Origin: Paraclostridium tenue
GTDB lineage: Bacteria > Bacillota > Clostridia > Peptostreptococcales > Peptostreptococcaceae
Assembly (NCBI RefSeq): GCF_039521565.1
Contig: NZ_BAAACP010000008.1
Span: 62,001 to 126,000, forward strand
Direction of reading: 5' to 3'
Length of the DNA stretch: 64,000 nt
The notes under the pieces are model-generated. The model did no database searches and was not told the DNA's origin. It saw only the letters and a list, made by a program, of their open reading frames with translations. Positions within the stretch are counted from its first letter, which is position 1, and each line of letters opens with the position of its first letter. A program made the translations under genes and the position numbers. Shown piece after piece: positions 43,224 to 52,953 of the stretch.

Positions 43224-44126
43224 AAATACACCTTTTTCATCAAGAAAAAGTATAATTATTATACCTAAAATCAAAATAAGTGTAGAACAAAGACCTGCTT
43301 CAGGACCAAAAGAACCACCTGAAATAAGACTATTTCCAGTTAGATTAAAGTCAAATAAGCTTCCTACATTGATATCTAAACCACTAACTTCAAATCCAAA
43401 TAAATTTCCTTGAGCAAAATTCCAAGCACTGTGAATACCACAAGCTCCCCAAAGGTCATTGGTTTTTATTACATATAAACCAAACAAATACCCAACTAAT
43501 ATTATGTTTAAAATTGCTATATAATTTACGTTAGGATTAAATAAATGCAAAGCTCCAAATAATACAGAAGAAATAAATAAACCAAATTTTATACCATATC
43601 TAGCACCTAAAACATTCATAAGCCATCCTCTAGTAACGATTTCTTCTGTACCACCTTGAATTATCCATCCAATTAATAATACAAATATGTTGACTAAGGC
43701 AAGTTTACCTATTGGTTGATTTGAAGTTTTATTTATTGTAGCAAATCCAAATAAATACAAAATTAAAACAACTAATCCCATCAATATTAATCCTATTAAA
43801 AATCCTATAATGTACTTTATAAGCCATTTTTCCTTGGAAAAGCCAATAGAAGAAATTTTTCTTTTTTCTATTTTTACAACTCTAAAAAATACTAATAAAG
43901 ATGCACCGATAAAACTAAATAAAAAAGAAAATAAAATTATAAAATTTAAACTAGGTTTGAAAAATGGATTAATCTCCAAAATTAAAGCAATTGGCATAGA
44001 TAGAATAGAGCCTAATATAGAACCTACATTTAAAAATATTAAAGCTAAAATTATAGCCCAAATTAAATTAGGTAGTTTCTTAGAATATTTGGCTTTATCG
44101 ACTAAACTTTCATTTTTAATAAACAT
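43209..44126 (-). CDS. CPBP-family intramembrane metalloprotease (CAAX/ABI-like)
   Basis: 305 residues, about eight membrane helices. The family active-site motifs are present: EEIVTRGWLMNVLG (EExxxR), FISSVLFGALHLFNP (FxxxH) and GIHSAWNF (HxxxN). AATGGGGGT upstream of the ATG. In Gram-positives such proteases process or protect against peptides; substrate unknown. Ends in the palindrome shared with the MutS-like gene. Confidence 0.85.
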   Translation of the reverse strand: MFIKNESLVDKAKYSKKLPNLIWAIILALIFLNVGSILGSILSMPIALILEINPFFKPSLNFIILFSFLFSFIGASLLVFFRVVKIEKRKISSIGFSKEKWLIKYIIGFLIGLILMGLVVLILYLFGFATINKTSNQPIGKLALVNIFVLLIGWIIQGGTEEIVTRGWLMNVLGARYGIKFGLFISSVLFGALHLFNPNVNYIAILNIILVGYLFGLYVIKTNDLWGACGIHSAWNFAQGNLFGFEVSGLDINVGSLFDFNLTGNSLISGGSFGPEAGLCSTLILILGIIIILFLDEKGVFNKYN

Positions 44127-44284
44127 AAAAAACCCCCATTAATAAAATATATTTTACTACCAATATTATTTTAACATATATTTTAAGACTTAATAAAATT
44201 ACAGAAATCTTATAAAAAATGGAATATTTAAATAAATACTGGAAATACTAACTCAAAGAAAAATTTCACAAGGAGTGTGATATT

Positions 44285-44491
44285 ATGTTATTAAGACAAA
44301 TAGCATTAGTATTAGTTATAATAGGAGCTTTAAACTGGGGAACTATAGGTTTATTTGGATTAGACTTTGTAGGAAATTTATTTGGTGGAACATATTCAGT
44401 GGTAAGTAAAAGTATATTTACACTGGTAGGATTAGCTGGTTTATATTCTATATATACTTTATTTACATTAAATGATGATAATCGTAAATAA
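44285..44491 (+). CDS. DUF378 small membrane protein (YuzA-like)
   Basis: 68 residues, two membrane helices. The family signature IALVLVIIGALNWGTIGLFG followed by DFVGNLFGG and IFTLVGLAGLYSIY is clear. AAGGAGTG precedes the ATG. Widespread in Firmicutes, function unknown; single gene with its own terminator. Confidence 0.85.
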   Translation: MLLRQIALVLVIIGALNWGTIGLFGLDFVGNLFGGTYSVVSKSIFTLVGLAGLYSIYTLFTLNDDNRK

Positions 44492-44503
44492 CAAAAATAT
44501 ACT

Positions 44504-44551
44504 AAAAATTAAAAGTTCACTCCAAAAATAAGGTGTGAGCTTTTAATTTTT
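44504..44551 (+). terminator. Rho-independent terminator
   Basis: AAAAATTAAAAGTTCAC / GTGAGCTTTTAATTTTT with one G-T pair. Confidence 0.85.
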
Positions 44552-44644
44552 GTTAGAAAACTTAAAAAATAAACAAATCTTATTGACTCTATACCTACTA
44601 TAGACTTTATAATTTGACTTAGGAAAAATTATAGGAGGTATAAT

Positions 44645-46003
44645 ATGGTTAAAGAATTTTTAAGTTATGCCATTCCATCATCATTGGCAATGTTTATATC
44701 GTCATTATATACTGTTATAGATGGGATTTTTGTAGGTCAAGGTGTTGGAAGTTCAGCTTTAGCTGCTGTAAATATAGTACTTCCTTTTACTGTTGTATTA
44801 TTTGGAATTGCAAGTATGTTAGCAGTAGGTGGAGGAGCATTAGTATCTAAAAATGTAGGTGCTGATGAAGTAGATAAAGCAGTAGACATATTTAGACAAG
44901 TATTTAAACTATTATTAATAATAAGTATAGCAACAAGTTTAGTATGTATAATATTTAATAAACCTATAGTAAGAATGTTAGGAGCAACTAAAAATTTAGA
45001 ACAACTAGCAGCAGACTATCTTTTATACTATGCAATATTTTGTACACCTAACTTAGTAGGTATAGTACTTAATAGCTTTGTTAGAAATGATAATAGACCA
45101 AAGCTTGCAATGGTTTCAACGATAGCAGGAGCTATAACTAATGTAGTACTTGATTATGTATTTATATTCCCTCTAGCTATGGGTATAAAAGGAGCAGCAA
45201 TAGCTACAGGTCTAGGTCAAATAGTTACAGTACTTATATTACTTCCTCATTTTATAAAGAAAAGAGGATATTTAAGCTTTGGAAATACATCTTTAGACAA
45301 AGCTACTATAAAAGAAGTTTTAAATGTAGGATTCCCATCATTTTTTGGTCAGGCAAGTTTCTCTATAATAGTATTTTTACACAATATAGCTTTATCAAAC
45401 TTTATGGGAGAAATAGGTATATCAACATATAGTATAATAAACTATATAACTACAAATATATATATGGTTTTACTAGGATTAACATTTGGAGCACAACCAC
45501 TTATAAGTTACAATTTCGGTAGAAGAGATTCTAAGAAAATGTTAAAGTTTTATAGCATAAACTGTAAGTGTTCACTTATAGTTAGTATAAGTGCAGCTTT
45601 AATATGTTTTGTATTTGGTAGAAGTATAGTTGGTATATTTACAACAGATGCTCAAATAGCTAAACTTGGATATCATGGTATAAAAATAGCATGTTTAGCT
45701 TATATAATAGGTAGTATAAACTTAAACACTTTAGTTTACTATCAAGCTATAGAAATACCAAAATTCTCAAATTTAATTTGTTTGTTTAGATCAATGGTAT
45801 TTTTACCAATTTGTTTAATAGTATTACCTAAATTATTTGGATTAAATGGTATATGGTCAAGTGTATTAGTTTCAGAATCTATAACATTTATAGTTATGTA
45901 TATAATTGCAAATGTTAAACGATACACTGCTAAAGTTATAAATGAAAATGAAAATTCAAAAATAGAAAGTAATATTTCAATTGAAGATCTTTCTAATATT
46001 TAA
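44645..46003 (+). CDS. MATE-family efflux transporter
   Basis: 452 residues, twelve membrane helices: AIPSSLAMFISSLYTVIDGI, NIVLPFTVVLFGIASMLAVG and the C-lobe start NVGFPSFFGQASFSIIVFLH. Upstream TTGACT and TATAAT with TAGGAGG before the ATG. Followed closely by a MerR regulator on the same strand, repeating the MATE-MerR pairing seen at 34-36 kb. Exports unknown compounds. Confidence 0.87.
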   Translation: MVKEFLSYAIPSSLAMFISSLYTVIDGIFVGQGVGSSALAAVNIVLPFTVVLFGIASMLAVGGGALVSKNVGADEVDKAVDIFRQVFKLLLIISIATSLVCIIFNKPIVRMLGATKNLEQLAADYLLYYAIFCTPNLVGIVLNSFVRNDNRPKLAMVSTIAGAITNVVLDYVFIFPLAMGIKGAAIATGLGQIVTVLILLPHFIKKRGYLSFGNTSLDKATIKEVLNVGFPSFFGQASFSIIVFLHNIALSNFMGEIGISTYSIINYITTNIYMVLLGLTFGAQPLISYNFGRRDSKKMLKFYSINCKCSLIVSISAALICFVFGRSIVGIFTTDAQIAKLGYHGIKIACLAYIIGSINLNTLVYYQAIEIPKFSNLICLFRSMVFLPICLIVLPKLFGLNGIWSSVLVSESITFIVMYIIANVKRYTAKVINENENSKIESNISIEDLSNI

Positions 46004-46009
46004 TATAAT

Positions 46010-46043
46010 AAAAGCTACTCTTATTTAAATAAGAGTAGCTTTT
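46010..46043. terminator. Perfect 34-bp palindromic terminator
   Basis: AAAAGCTACTCTTATTT / AAATAAGAGTAGCTTTT, immediately after the MATE gene. Confidence 0.88.
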
Positions 46044-46072
46044 ATATGTTAAAATACATTAGAGGTGATTAA

Positions 46073-46888
46073 ATGGGGAAGTATTTATCAATTGGACAGA
46101 TGGCTAAATTAAATAATATATCAGTTCAAACGCTAAGGCATTATGAAAAGGTAGGGCTACTTAAACCGTCATATACAAACAAAGAGACAGGATATAGATA
46201 TTATTCGATGAAAGATTTTAATACTATATACTTAATAAAACAGTGTAAAGCTATGGGTATGTCACTAGATGAAATTAAAGAAGTTACAAATAACTATACA
46301 TCTTTAGAATCTATATTTGATATATTAGGAAATCAAAAGAAAATAATTAATGAAAAGATAAAAGAATTAGAAAATATTAAAAATAAAATTGAATCCCTTG
46401 AAAATAAGATTGGATTTTCATTAGTACAAGGTATAAATAAAGTGTTTGTAAAACATAATGAAGAACGAAAATTTAAAATATATAATTACAAAGACAGATA
46501 TACAGATGAATTTGAAATAAATTTAAGTAAGGTATTATTAGAAGTGGAAAGAGATTATGAAAATGTAAATGCTGAAATATCTTTTACTACATCTTATGAA
46601 GATATAAAATTTAATGGAAATATAGTATATAAAAATGTAATGATAAATTTAGGAGAAGATGTAGCATATAAAGATGAAAATATAGTATCTATACCTAAAG
46701 GGAATTATTTAACTATGTATTTTGATGATGCTTACAGAGATTCAGGAAAGTATTATGATATAATTATGGACTATATTAAAAATAATAATATAAAACCAAA
46801 AAGTGATTTTCATGAGATATATATAATGACTAGAGTCGGAAGTGATGGTAAGGAAAAATCACTAGGTCAAATAGAAATTTTAATATAA
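46073..46888 (+). CDS. MerR-family regulator with GyrI-like domain
   Basis: 271 residues. HTH: SIGQMAKLNNISVQTLRHYE and ETGYRYYSMKDFNTIYLIKQ; helix KLKELENIKNKIESLENKIG-type linker; C-terminal ligand-binding domain of the BmrR kind ending GQIEILI. AGAGGTG upstream. Lies after the MATE gene across a terminator, and is its most likely regulator. Paralogue of the protein at 34018. Confidence 0.85.
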   Translation: MGKYLSIGQMAKLNNISVQTLRHYEKVGLLKPSYTNKETGYRYYSMKDFNTIYLIKQCKAMGMSLDEIKEVTNNYTSLESIFDILGNQKKIINEKIKELENIKNKIESLENKIGFSLVQGINKVFVKHNEERKFKIYNYKDRYTDEFEINLSKVLLEVERDYENVNAEISFTTSYEDIKFNGNIVYKNVMINLGEDVAYKDENIVSIPKGNYLTMYFDDAYRDSGKYYDIIMDYIKNNNIKPKSDFHEIYIMTRVGSDGKEKSLGQIEILI

Positions 46889-46900
46889 AGTATACCTTTA

Positions 46901-46930
46901 GCACTGAGCATAAAACTCTGTGCTTTTTAT
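46901..46930 (+). terminator. Terminator
   Basis: AGCACTGAG / CTCTGTGCT with one mismatch, then TTTTTATTTT. Confidence 0.75.
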
Positions 46931-46946
46931 TTTGTTTAAAAAAATA

Positions 46947-46976
46947 TTGTTTTAAAATACCTATAGGGGGTATAAT
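46947..46976 (+). promoter_or_regulatory. copA promoter with CsoR-like operator
   Basis: TTGTTT (46947-46952), 18-nt spacer, TATAAT (46971-46976). The spacer holds ATACCTATAGGGGGTAT (46957-46973), which matches the pseudo-palindromic G-tract box bound by the copper repressor CsoR. Confidence 0.75.
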
Positions 46977-47043
46977 GTAGTATAATTACCTTGTAAGATG
47001 AGAAACATTATAATAAAAAATTAAATAAGGATGGTGAATACTA

Positions 47044-49536
47044 GTGGATGTAAATACACAAAAAGATAGCTACCAAATAACAGGTATGACTTGTGCATCT
47101 TGTGCTAAGGCTGTTGAAAGAGCAGTAAAAAAAATAGATGGGGTAGAAGATCAAAATGTAAATATAGCAACCGAAAAAATGACTATACAGTATGATAAAA
47201 ATAAGGTTAGCTTTGATGATATAAAATCTGCTGTTGAAAAAGCAGGTTATGGAATAAAGTCGGAAAATAAAAAGTTAGATATAAAAATAGAAGGAATGAC
47301 GTGTCAATCTTGTGCTAAAGCAGTAGAGAGAAATATAAAAAAACTTGATGGAATAGAAAGTGTAAATGTAAATATAGCAACAGATAAAGCAACTATAAAT
47401 TATAATCCATCAAAAGTAAAAATTTCACAAATCAAAGGTGCAGTAGAAAAAGCTGGATATAAAGTTGTAGATGAAGCTAAAAAAGAAGCTATAGATGAAG
47501 ATAGATTAAGAAAAGAAAAGGAATTAAAGGTATTAAAAACTAAACTTATAATATCAATAATATTTGCAATACCATTATTATATATAGCTATGGGACCTAT
47601 GATGCCAAAACCATTTGGACCACTACCTATACCAGAATTTATAAATCCTATGACTAATACTTTAAACTATGCATTAATTCAATTAATATTAGTTATACCG
47701 ATAGTAGGTGCTGGATATAAATTCTATATTAATGGTACTAAAGCAATGCTTGCAAAAAGTCCTAATATGGATTCTTTAGTTGCAGTAGGAACAGCTGCAG
47801 CACTTTTATATAGTATATACACAACAATTCAATTAGCAAGTACAGATACTATGACTATGTCAGGTCATCATCATCAATTATACTATGAAAGTGCAGGTAT
47901 AATAATAGCTTTAATATTATTTGGAAAATATTTAGAATCAAGATCTAAAGGTAAAACATCAGAAGCTATTAAAAAACTTATGGGACTTCAACCAAAGACT
48001 GCCATAGTAGTTAAAAATAACGAAGAAATAGAAATTCCTATAGATGAAGTTGAAGAAGGAGATATAATAGTTGTTAAACCAGGTAGCAAAATACCTGTAG
48101 ATGGTATAGTTACAGAAGGACATACATCAGTTGATGAATCTATGTTAACAGGGGAAAGTATGCCAGTTGAAAAGAAAGTTGGAGATAGAGTAACTGGAGC
48201 AAGTATTAATAAAAATGGTAATATAAAATTTAAAGCTGATAAAGTAGGAAGTGATACAGCATTAGCTCAAATAATAAAATTAGTAGAAGATGCACAAGGT
48301 ACAAAAGCTCCTATAGCAAAATTAGCTGATACAGTATCAGGGTATTTTGTACCAGCAGTTTTAACTATAGCTTTAATAAGTGCTTTAGCTTGGTTTTTCA
48401 TAGGTGGAAAAGATTTAGTATTTTCACTTACAATTTTTATATCGGTTTTAGTTATAGCGTGTCCATGCGCATTAGGCCTTGCAACACCAACAGCCATAAT
48501 GGTTGGTACTGGTAAAGGTGCAGAAAACGGTATATTAATAAAGGGTGGAGAAGCATTAGAATCTGCTCATAAAATAGATACTATAATATTTGATAAAACA
48601 GGTACTATAACAGAAGGTAAACCTGTTGTAACAGATATAATAACTACAAAGATAATAAGTGAAAAAGAACTTTTACAAATAGCAGCAAGTGCAGAAAAAG
48701 GTTCAGAACATCCACTTGGAGAAGCGATAGTTAAAAAAGGCGAAGAAGAAAAAGTTAAATTCTTAACTCCAAGCAACTTTAATTCTATAACGGGTCATGG
48801 TATAGAAGTTAAAATAGACAATCATCAAGTATTACTTGGCAATAAAAAACTTATGAATGACAGAAATATAAGTTTAGAAAACTTACAAATACAATCAGAT
48901 AATTTAGCTAGTGAAGGTAAAACACCTATGTATATAGCAATAGATAATAATATAGCTGGTATAATAGCTGTTGCAGATATAGTTAAAGAAAGTAGTAAAA
49001 AAGCAGTAGATAGATTACATGATATGGGAATTAAAGTAGCTATGGTCACTGGAGATAATCAAAAAACAGCTGATGCAATAGCTAAAGAAGTAGGAATAGA
49101 TATAGTATTAGCAGAAGTATTACCAGAAGATAAAGCAAATGAAGTTAAAAAACTTCAAGATGTAGGAAACTTTGTAGCTATGGTTGGAGATGGTATAAAT
49201 GATGCCCCAGCATTAGCTAAAGCAGATATAGGTATAGCAATAGGAAGTGGTACAGATGTTGCTATAGAGTCTGCAAGTATAGTTTTAATGAAAAGTGACT
49301 TAATGGATGTTCCAAATGCTATTAAATTAAGTAATGAAACTATTAAAAACATTAAACAAAATTTATTCTGGGCATTTGGATACAACACTATAGGTATACC
49401 AGTAGCAGCAGGATTATTATATTTATTTGGAGGACCACTTTTAAATCCTATGATAGCAGCAGCTGCTATGAGTTTAAGTTCAGTTTCTGTTGTTGGTAAT
49501 GCATTAAGACTTAGAAATTTCAAAGCATATAACTAG
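47044..49536 (+). CDS. copA: Copper-exporting P1B-type ATPase
   Basis: 830 residues from a GTG start (AAGGATGGTG upstream). Two N-terminal heavy-metal domains with GMTCASC (Cys17, Cys20) and GMTCQSC (Cys87, Cys90). Eight membrane helices; the transmembrane metal motif is CPC in VIACPCALGLATPTA. P-type core: TGES, phosphorylation loop FDKTGTITEGKP, GSEHPLGEAI (HP motif) and GDGINDAPALAKADIGIAIG. Cu(I) exporter at the membrane. The CsoR-like box implies copper induction, but no csoR or copZ gene lies beside it. Confidence 0.95.
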   Translation: MDVNTQKDSYQITGMTCASCAKAVERAVKKIDGVEDQNVNIATEKMTIQYDKNKVSFDDIKSAVEKAGYGIKSENKKLDIKIEGMTCQSCAKAVERNIKKLDGIESVNVNIATDKATINYNPSKVKISQIKGAVEKAGYKVVDEAKKEAIDEDRLRKEKELKVLKTKLIISIIFAIPLLYIAMGPMMPKPFGPLPIPEFINPMTNTLNYALIQLILVIPIVGAGYKFYINGTKAMLAKSPNMDSLVAVGTAAALLYSIYTTIQLASTDTMTMSGHHHQLYYESAGIIIALILFGKYLESRSKGKTSEAIKKLMGLQPKTAIVVKNNEEIEIPIDEVEEGDIIVVKPGSKIPVDGIVTEGHTSVDESMLTGESMPVEKKVGDRVTGASINKNGNIKFKADKVGSDTALAQIIKLVEDAQGTKAPIAKLADTVSGYFVPAVLTIALISALAWFFIGGKDLVFSLTIFISVLVIACPCALGLATPTAIMVGTGKGAENGILIKGGEALESAHKIDTIIFDKTGTITEGKPVVTDIITTKIISEKELLQIAASAEKGSEHPLGEAIVKKGEEEKVKFLTPSNFNSITGHGIEVKIDNHQVLLGNKKLMNDRNISLENLQIQSDNLASEGKTPMYIAIDNNIAGIIAVADIVKESSKKAVDRLHDMGIKVAMVTGDNQKTADAIAKEVGIDIVLAEVLPEDKANEVKKLQDVGNFVAMVGDGINDAPALAKADIGIAIGSGTDVAIESASIVLMKSDLMDVPNAIKLSNETIKNIKQNLFWAFGYNTIGIPVAAGLLYLFGGPLLNPMIAAAAMSLSSVSVVGNALRLRNFKAYN

Positions 49537-49560
49537 TTAAAAGTTAAAATAAAAATAAAA

Positions 49561-49591
49561 AAGAATAGCTAAATTTAGCTATTCTTTTTTT
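49561..49591 (+). terminator. Rho-independent terminator of copA
   Basis: AAGAATAGCTAAA / TTTAGCTATTCTT (49561-49573, 49574-49586), T-run. Confidence 0.9.
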
Positions 49592-49592
49592 A

Positions 49593-49621
49593 TTGACAAA
49601 TAATACCATGGTTGGTATGAT
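49593..49621 (+). promoter_or_regulatory. Strong promoter with operator-like dyad in the spacer
   Basis: TTGACA (49593-49598), 17-nt spacer, TATGAT (49616-49621). The dyad ATACCA-TGGT-TGGTAT (49603-49618) fills the spacer, so a dimeric repressor would block this promoter. No regulator gene is adjacent. Confidence 0.75.
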
Positions 49622-49665
49622 TACGAATGTAATTTTAAAAAACTACAGGGGGAAATATAAAGAAT

Positions 49666-50688
49666 ATGTATATGAGACTTTTTAAAGGTAAAAAAGCTAT
49701 TACAGGGGCAATAGGGATAATTATAGTAGCTATATTTATTGCTTTTATTAGTAAAATTAGTAATAAAAACACATCAATTAATAATTTTAGTAAAACTCTT
49801 ACTGATTATCAAAAACTTTATTTTGATATAGCAAATAAGTTAGAAAAAAATGAAAAGGTAAATATTAATTATTTGGAAGAAAATATAGATGGAGATAAAA
49901 GTAATGTATATGATTATCCTTCAGGAAAATATGGAAGTACAGATATTATAACTTATAAAAATAAGGATAAAACAGAGAGTCTAGTATTTATATATCTTAG
50001 AGGGGATAAAGGAGAACAATATTTAAAGGAAATTTTATATAACACTAATAAAGAAAATGGATATATAGGAAGTTTAATTTTAATATATGAAGCTGATAAT
50101 TCTGAACGATATCAAACTATAATAGGAACTAAATCTATTGATGATCAAAACAATATAATGAAAAATATTGCTAGCACTTTAAACGAATCTATGTCATACA
50201 AAGAATATTATAATTTATCAAAATATATACAAAGTAATTCTAAGATACCTAATTCATATGTAAAAAATATTGATAAAAAACTTTTAAATATTGAAAAAGC
50301 ATATGATTGGGAATATACACATAGGATATCAGACAAAAATGAAAACAAAGGATTTACCATTGAACAAGTAGATACAGAAATTGAATACTATGAAGGTATT
50401 GATATAGCATTAAAAGCAAAATTGCAAGCATGTAAAAAAATAGATGGAGTAAGAACTGACATAACTTTATTTATGGAATCTCCAATAGATGAAAGAGTAG
50501 AAATTTTAAATTCTAATGAATCTGGATATATAGAGATTAATTCTAGAAAATTTAAAGGTCAAGATTATATAGTAAAAAAGATAATAGAAAATAATCAAAA
50601 GTCTATACCTATAAATGAAATCAATGAAATTAAAACTGATGATATTGAAAAACTAAAAAAGTATAGAGAAAAACATATGAATACATAG
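49666..50688 (+). CDS. Membrane-anchored extracytoplasmic protein, unknown
   Basis: 340 residues; ATG at 49666 or 49672, AGGGGGA upstream. One membrane helix at about 12-30 (ITGAIGIIIVAIFIAFIS) after a basic N-terminus, then a ~305-residue hydrophilic domain outside the cell (FSKTLTDYQKLYFDIANKLE, LSKYIQSNSKIPNSYVKNID). No catalytic motif or known fold recognised. Its promoter looks tightly controlled. Confidence 0.6.
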   Translation: MYMRLFKGKKAITGAIGIIIVAIFIAFISKISNKNTSINNFSKTLTDYQKLYFDIANKLEKNEKVNINYLEENIDGDKSNVYDYPSGKYGSTDIITYKNKDKTESLVFIYLRGDKGEQYLKEILYNTNKENGYIGSLILIYEADNSERYQTIIGTKSIDDQNNIMKNIASTLNESMSYKEYYNLSKYIQSNSKIPNSYVKNIDKKLLNIEKAYDWEYTHRISDKNENKGFTIEQVDTEIEYYEGIDIALKAKLQACKKIDGVRTDITLFMESPIDERVEILNSNESGYIEINSRKFKGQDYIVKKIIENNQKSIPINEINEIKTDDIEKLKKYREKHMNT

Positions 50689-50804
50689 AAATTGAAAATT
50701 GTATCTTTAAAAAGCACATTGTATGGGTACAATTACTATTGAGTATTATTAAACGCTTACCTATAATTAATAGTATAAAGAATTAATATTGGGAGGTATG
50801 TAAA

Positions 50805-51317
50805 ATGGACCATAAAACAAGGTATCTTGTATTAAATAGTTTAATGATAGCTTTAGTATGTATTACTACAATGACTATTCAAATTCCTATGCCTGGAACT
50901 AATGGCTATGTTAACATAGGAGATAGTGTAATATTTATTACATCAATTTTATTTGGACCTATGGTAGGGATGGTTGCAGGAGGAATAGGTTCAGCATTAG
51001 CAGATATTTTAACTGGATATGCACATTGGGCAATATTTACTCTTATTATAAAAGGATTAGAAGGATATGTGGTAGGAATTATTATAAAAAATCATAGTAC
51101 AGTTATAAAAAGTTTATTTGCAACAGCTTTAGGAACTATAACTATGGTAATTGGATATTTTTTAGCAGGAATAATTTTGAAAGGAAATATAATAATTTCA
51201 GCAGCATCTATACCAGGTAATTTAATTCAAGGAATAGTATGTATGGCTATAGCAATTTTACTTTCACATTCTTTAGCAAAAGTAAAATATGTAAAGACTT
51301 TTAAAGCTCATTCCTAG
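50805..51317 (+). CDS. ECF transporter S component (PF07155-type)
   Basis: 170 residues, five to six membrane helices. MTIQIPMPGTNGYVNIGDSV, FGPMVGMVAGGIGSALADIL and GYAHWAIFTLIIKGLEGYVV are typical of substrate-binding S components of energy-coupling-factor vitamin importers. TGGGAGG upstream. It needs EcfA/A'/T proteins encoded elsewhere. Substrate unknown; no riboswitch was recognised in the 116 nt upstream. Confidence 0.82.
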   Translation: MDHKTRYLVLNSLMIALVCITTMTIQIPMPGTNGYVNIGDSVIFITSILFGPMVGMVAGGIGSALADILTGYAHWAIFTLIIKGLEGYVVGIIIKNHSTVIKSLFATALGTITMVIGYFLAGIILKGNIIISAASIPGNLIQGIVCMAIAILLSHSLAKVKYVKTFKAHS

Positions 51318-51360
51318 TATTAAAATAATTTTAAGTATAAATGTTGGTTTATTATAAATA

Positions 51361-51391
51361 AAAAAGACAGGTTTTAAAACCTGTCTTTTTT
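51361..51391 (+). terminator. Rho-independent terminator
   Basis: AAAAAGACAGGTTTT / AAAACCTGTCTTTTT (51361-51375, 51376-51390). Confidence 0.92.
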
Positions 51392-51647
51392 AGTAGTAGT
51401 AGAATTTAGGTATATACGTTTCATTTAAGTGTAGCATAATTATTAAAAATAAATTAAATGAACATTAAAATTATATCCCAAAAATTAAAATTAAATACAA
51501 TTAATATTAACTTTTTATTAATTATGTAATCAAAAAAGTATTTGAAAAATATCTATGATAGATTATAATAGGTTAGTATAAATAATATTGAAGATATATA
51601 ATCAACGTGCAAATGCTTGTGCAAATAATTGACTTAAGGAGACTTAC

Positions 51648-52385
51648 ATGGATAAACTTCATTATTTTTTTAGAAAATCTATAGGACAAAATCATTTTGC
51701 TACATTTGGCAAATTGCATCTAATTATATTAAGTATAGCTTTAGTAGTTAGTATGTTTATTATTATAAAGAAAAAAGAAAGTAGAATTTTTGAATTATGT
51801 ATTGGAATTGTTTTATTAATTCAACAAGTAATATTATATTTTTGGTATTTCAAGGAAAATTACCATCCACTACAAGAAGGATTACCTTTATTTCATTGTA
51901 GAGTAGCTATAATTACTTTATTAATAGGATTAATTTTAAAAAAGGATTTTATGGCTAAGATGGGTTCTTATTGGGGAATTTTCGGATCAATATCAGCTAT
52001 GTTATTTCCAGCCCTTGATCCATTTTCATTTCCGCATATAACTCAATTTTCATACTTTATAGGGCATATATTTTTACTTTGGGGTTCTATTTATCTATTA
52101 TTTGTAAAAAATATAGGAATGAATAAATATGAATTAAAGAAAATAGTTATTATAACAAATATATATCATCCATTAATATTTATTCTTAATCATATAATAG
52201 GATCTAACTATGCATTTATGAGTTCATCTCCAATAGGCATAGGAAACAATTTAAATCCATATTTATATGGACTTATAGTTATGATGATATTCAATATAAT
52301 TTTAATTTTAGAATATATAATTATCAATAAAAATCAAGATAAAGACTTAAAAGAATGCTATGATGTTGAAGCTATAAATACTTAA
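51648..52385 (+). CDS. TIGR02206/YwaF-like integral membrane protein
   Basis: 245 residues, six to seven membrane helices. The conserved HCRVAIITLLIGLI, YWGIFGSISAMLFPALDPFS and FPHITQFSYFIGHIFLLWGS segments match the YwaF family. TTAAGGAG precedes the ATG. Upstream, GTGCAAAT occurs twice 4 nt apart (near 51608-51627). Function of the family is unknown. Confidence 0.78.
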   Translation: MDKLHYFFRKSIGQNHFATFGKLHLIILSIALVVSMFIIIKKKESRIFELCIGIVLLIQQVILYFWYFKENYHPLQEGLPLFHCRVAIITLLIGLILKKDFMAKMGSYWGIFGSISAMLFPALDPFSFPHITQFSYFIGHIFLLWGSIYLLFVKNIGMNKYELKKIVIITNIYHPLIFILNHIIGSNYAFMSSSPIGIGNNLNPYLYGLIVMMIFNIILILEYIIINKNQDKDLKECYDVEAINT

Positions 52386-52387
52386 TT

Positions 52388-52422
52388 AAAAAGGTATGTC
52401 ATAAAAAATGACATACCTTTTT
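52388..52422. terminator. Bidirectional terminator
   Basis: AAAAAGGTATGTCAT / ATGACATACCTTTTT (52388-52402, 52408-52422). Confidence 0.92.
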
Positions 52423-52891
52423 AAATTTCAAATTCTTCTTTATTGATACATTTAAATAATGTATTTTTGCTATGACCAACTAACCATATACATATCCAAG
52501 TAAAGAAAAAAGCAATAACTAAATCCATAGCACTTATCATAGAAAAACCAATACGTATAAGAAGAATATAGCAAATACCAATAAAAACTATGTAATTAAA
52601 ACTAAACAATAAATCAACTATTTTTTCGTGCCATCCATTTAAATATAGTTTACTAGATTTGATAAGGTTTCCACCAATATGTTTAATTTCTGAAAATATA
52701 GTTTTAATAGAATAAATGAGTATTGAAATTGAAAGTACACTTATACTATATGGAATTTTATAAATAAAACTAATAACACCTGAAAACCCTAGAATAAATA
52801 AAGCTAATAATATTTTTTTCAATAGGTATTTTATAAACATAAAAGCAATTATACATGCTATTATAATTAAAATTATTTCCAAAAACTTCAC
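52421..52891 (-). CDS. Membrane protein, unknown
   Basis: 156 residues, four membrane helices (about 3-20, 28-42, 92-112, 118-138). GTG start at 52891 or TTG at 52882; AAAGGGTG fits the TTG better. A conserved-looking YLNGWHEKIVDLLFSFNYIV amphipathic segment lies between the helix pairs. Follows the HEXXH protease gene by 62 nt on the same strand, so probably one operon. No family recognised. Confidence 0.6.
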   Translation of the reverse strand: MKFLEIILIIIACIIAFMFIKYLLKKILLALFILGFSGVISFIYKIPYSISVLSISILIYSIKTIFSEIKHIGGNLIKSSKLYLNGWHEKIVDLLFSFNYIVFIGICYILLIRIGFSMISAMDLVIAFFFTWICIWLVGHSKNTLFKCINKEEFEI

Positions 52892-52953
52892 CCTTTCTAA
52901 ACCTATTATAAAAACAATTCAATATATATTATTTTCTAAAATTTAGTAAATAC

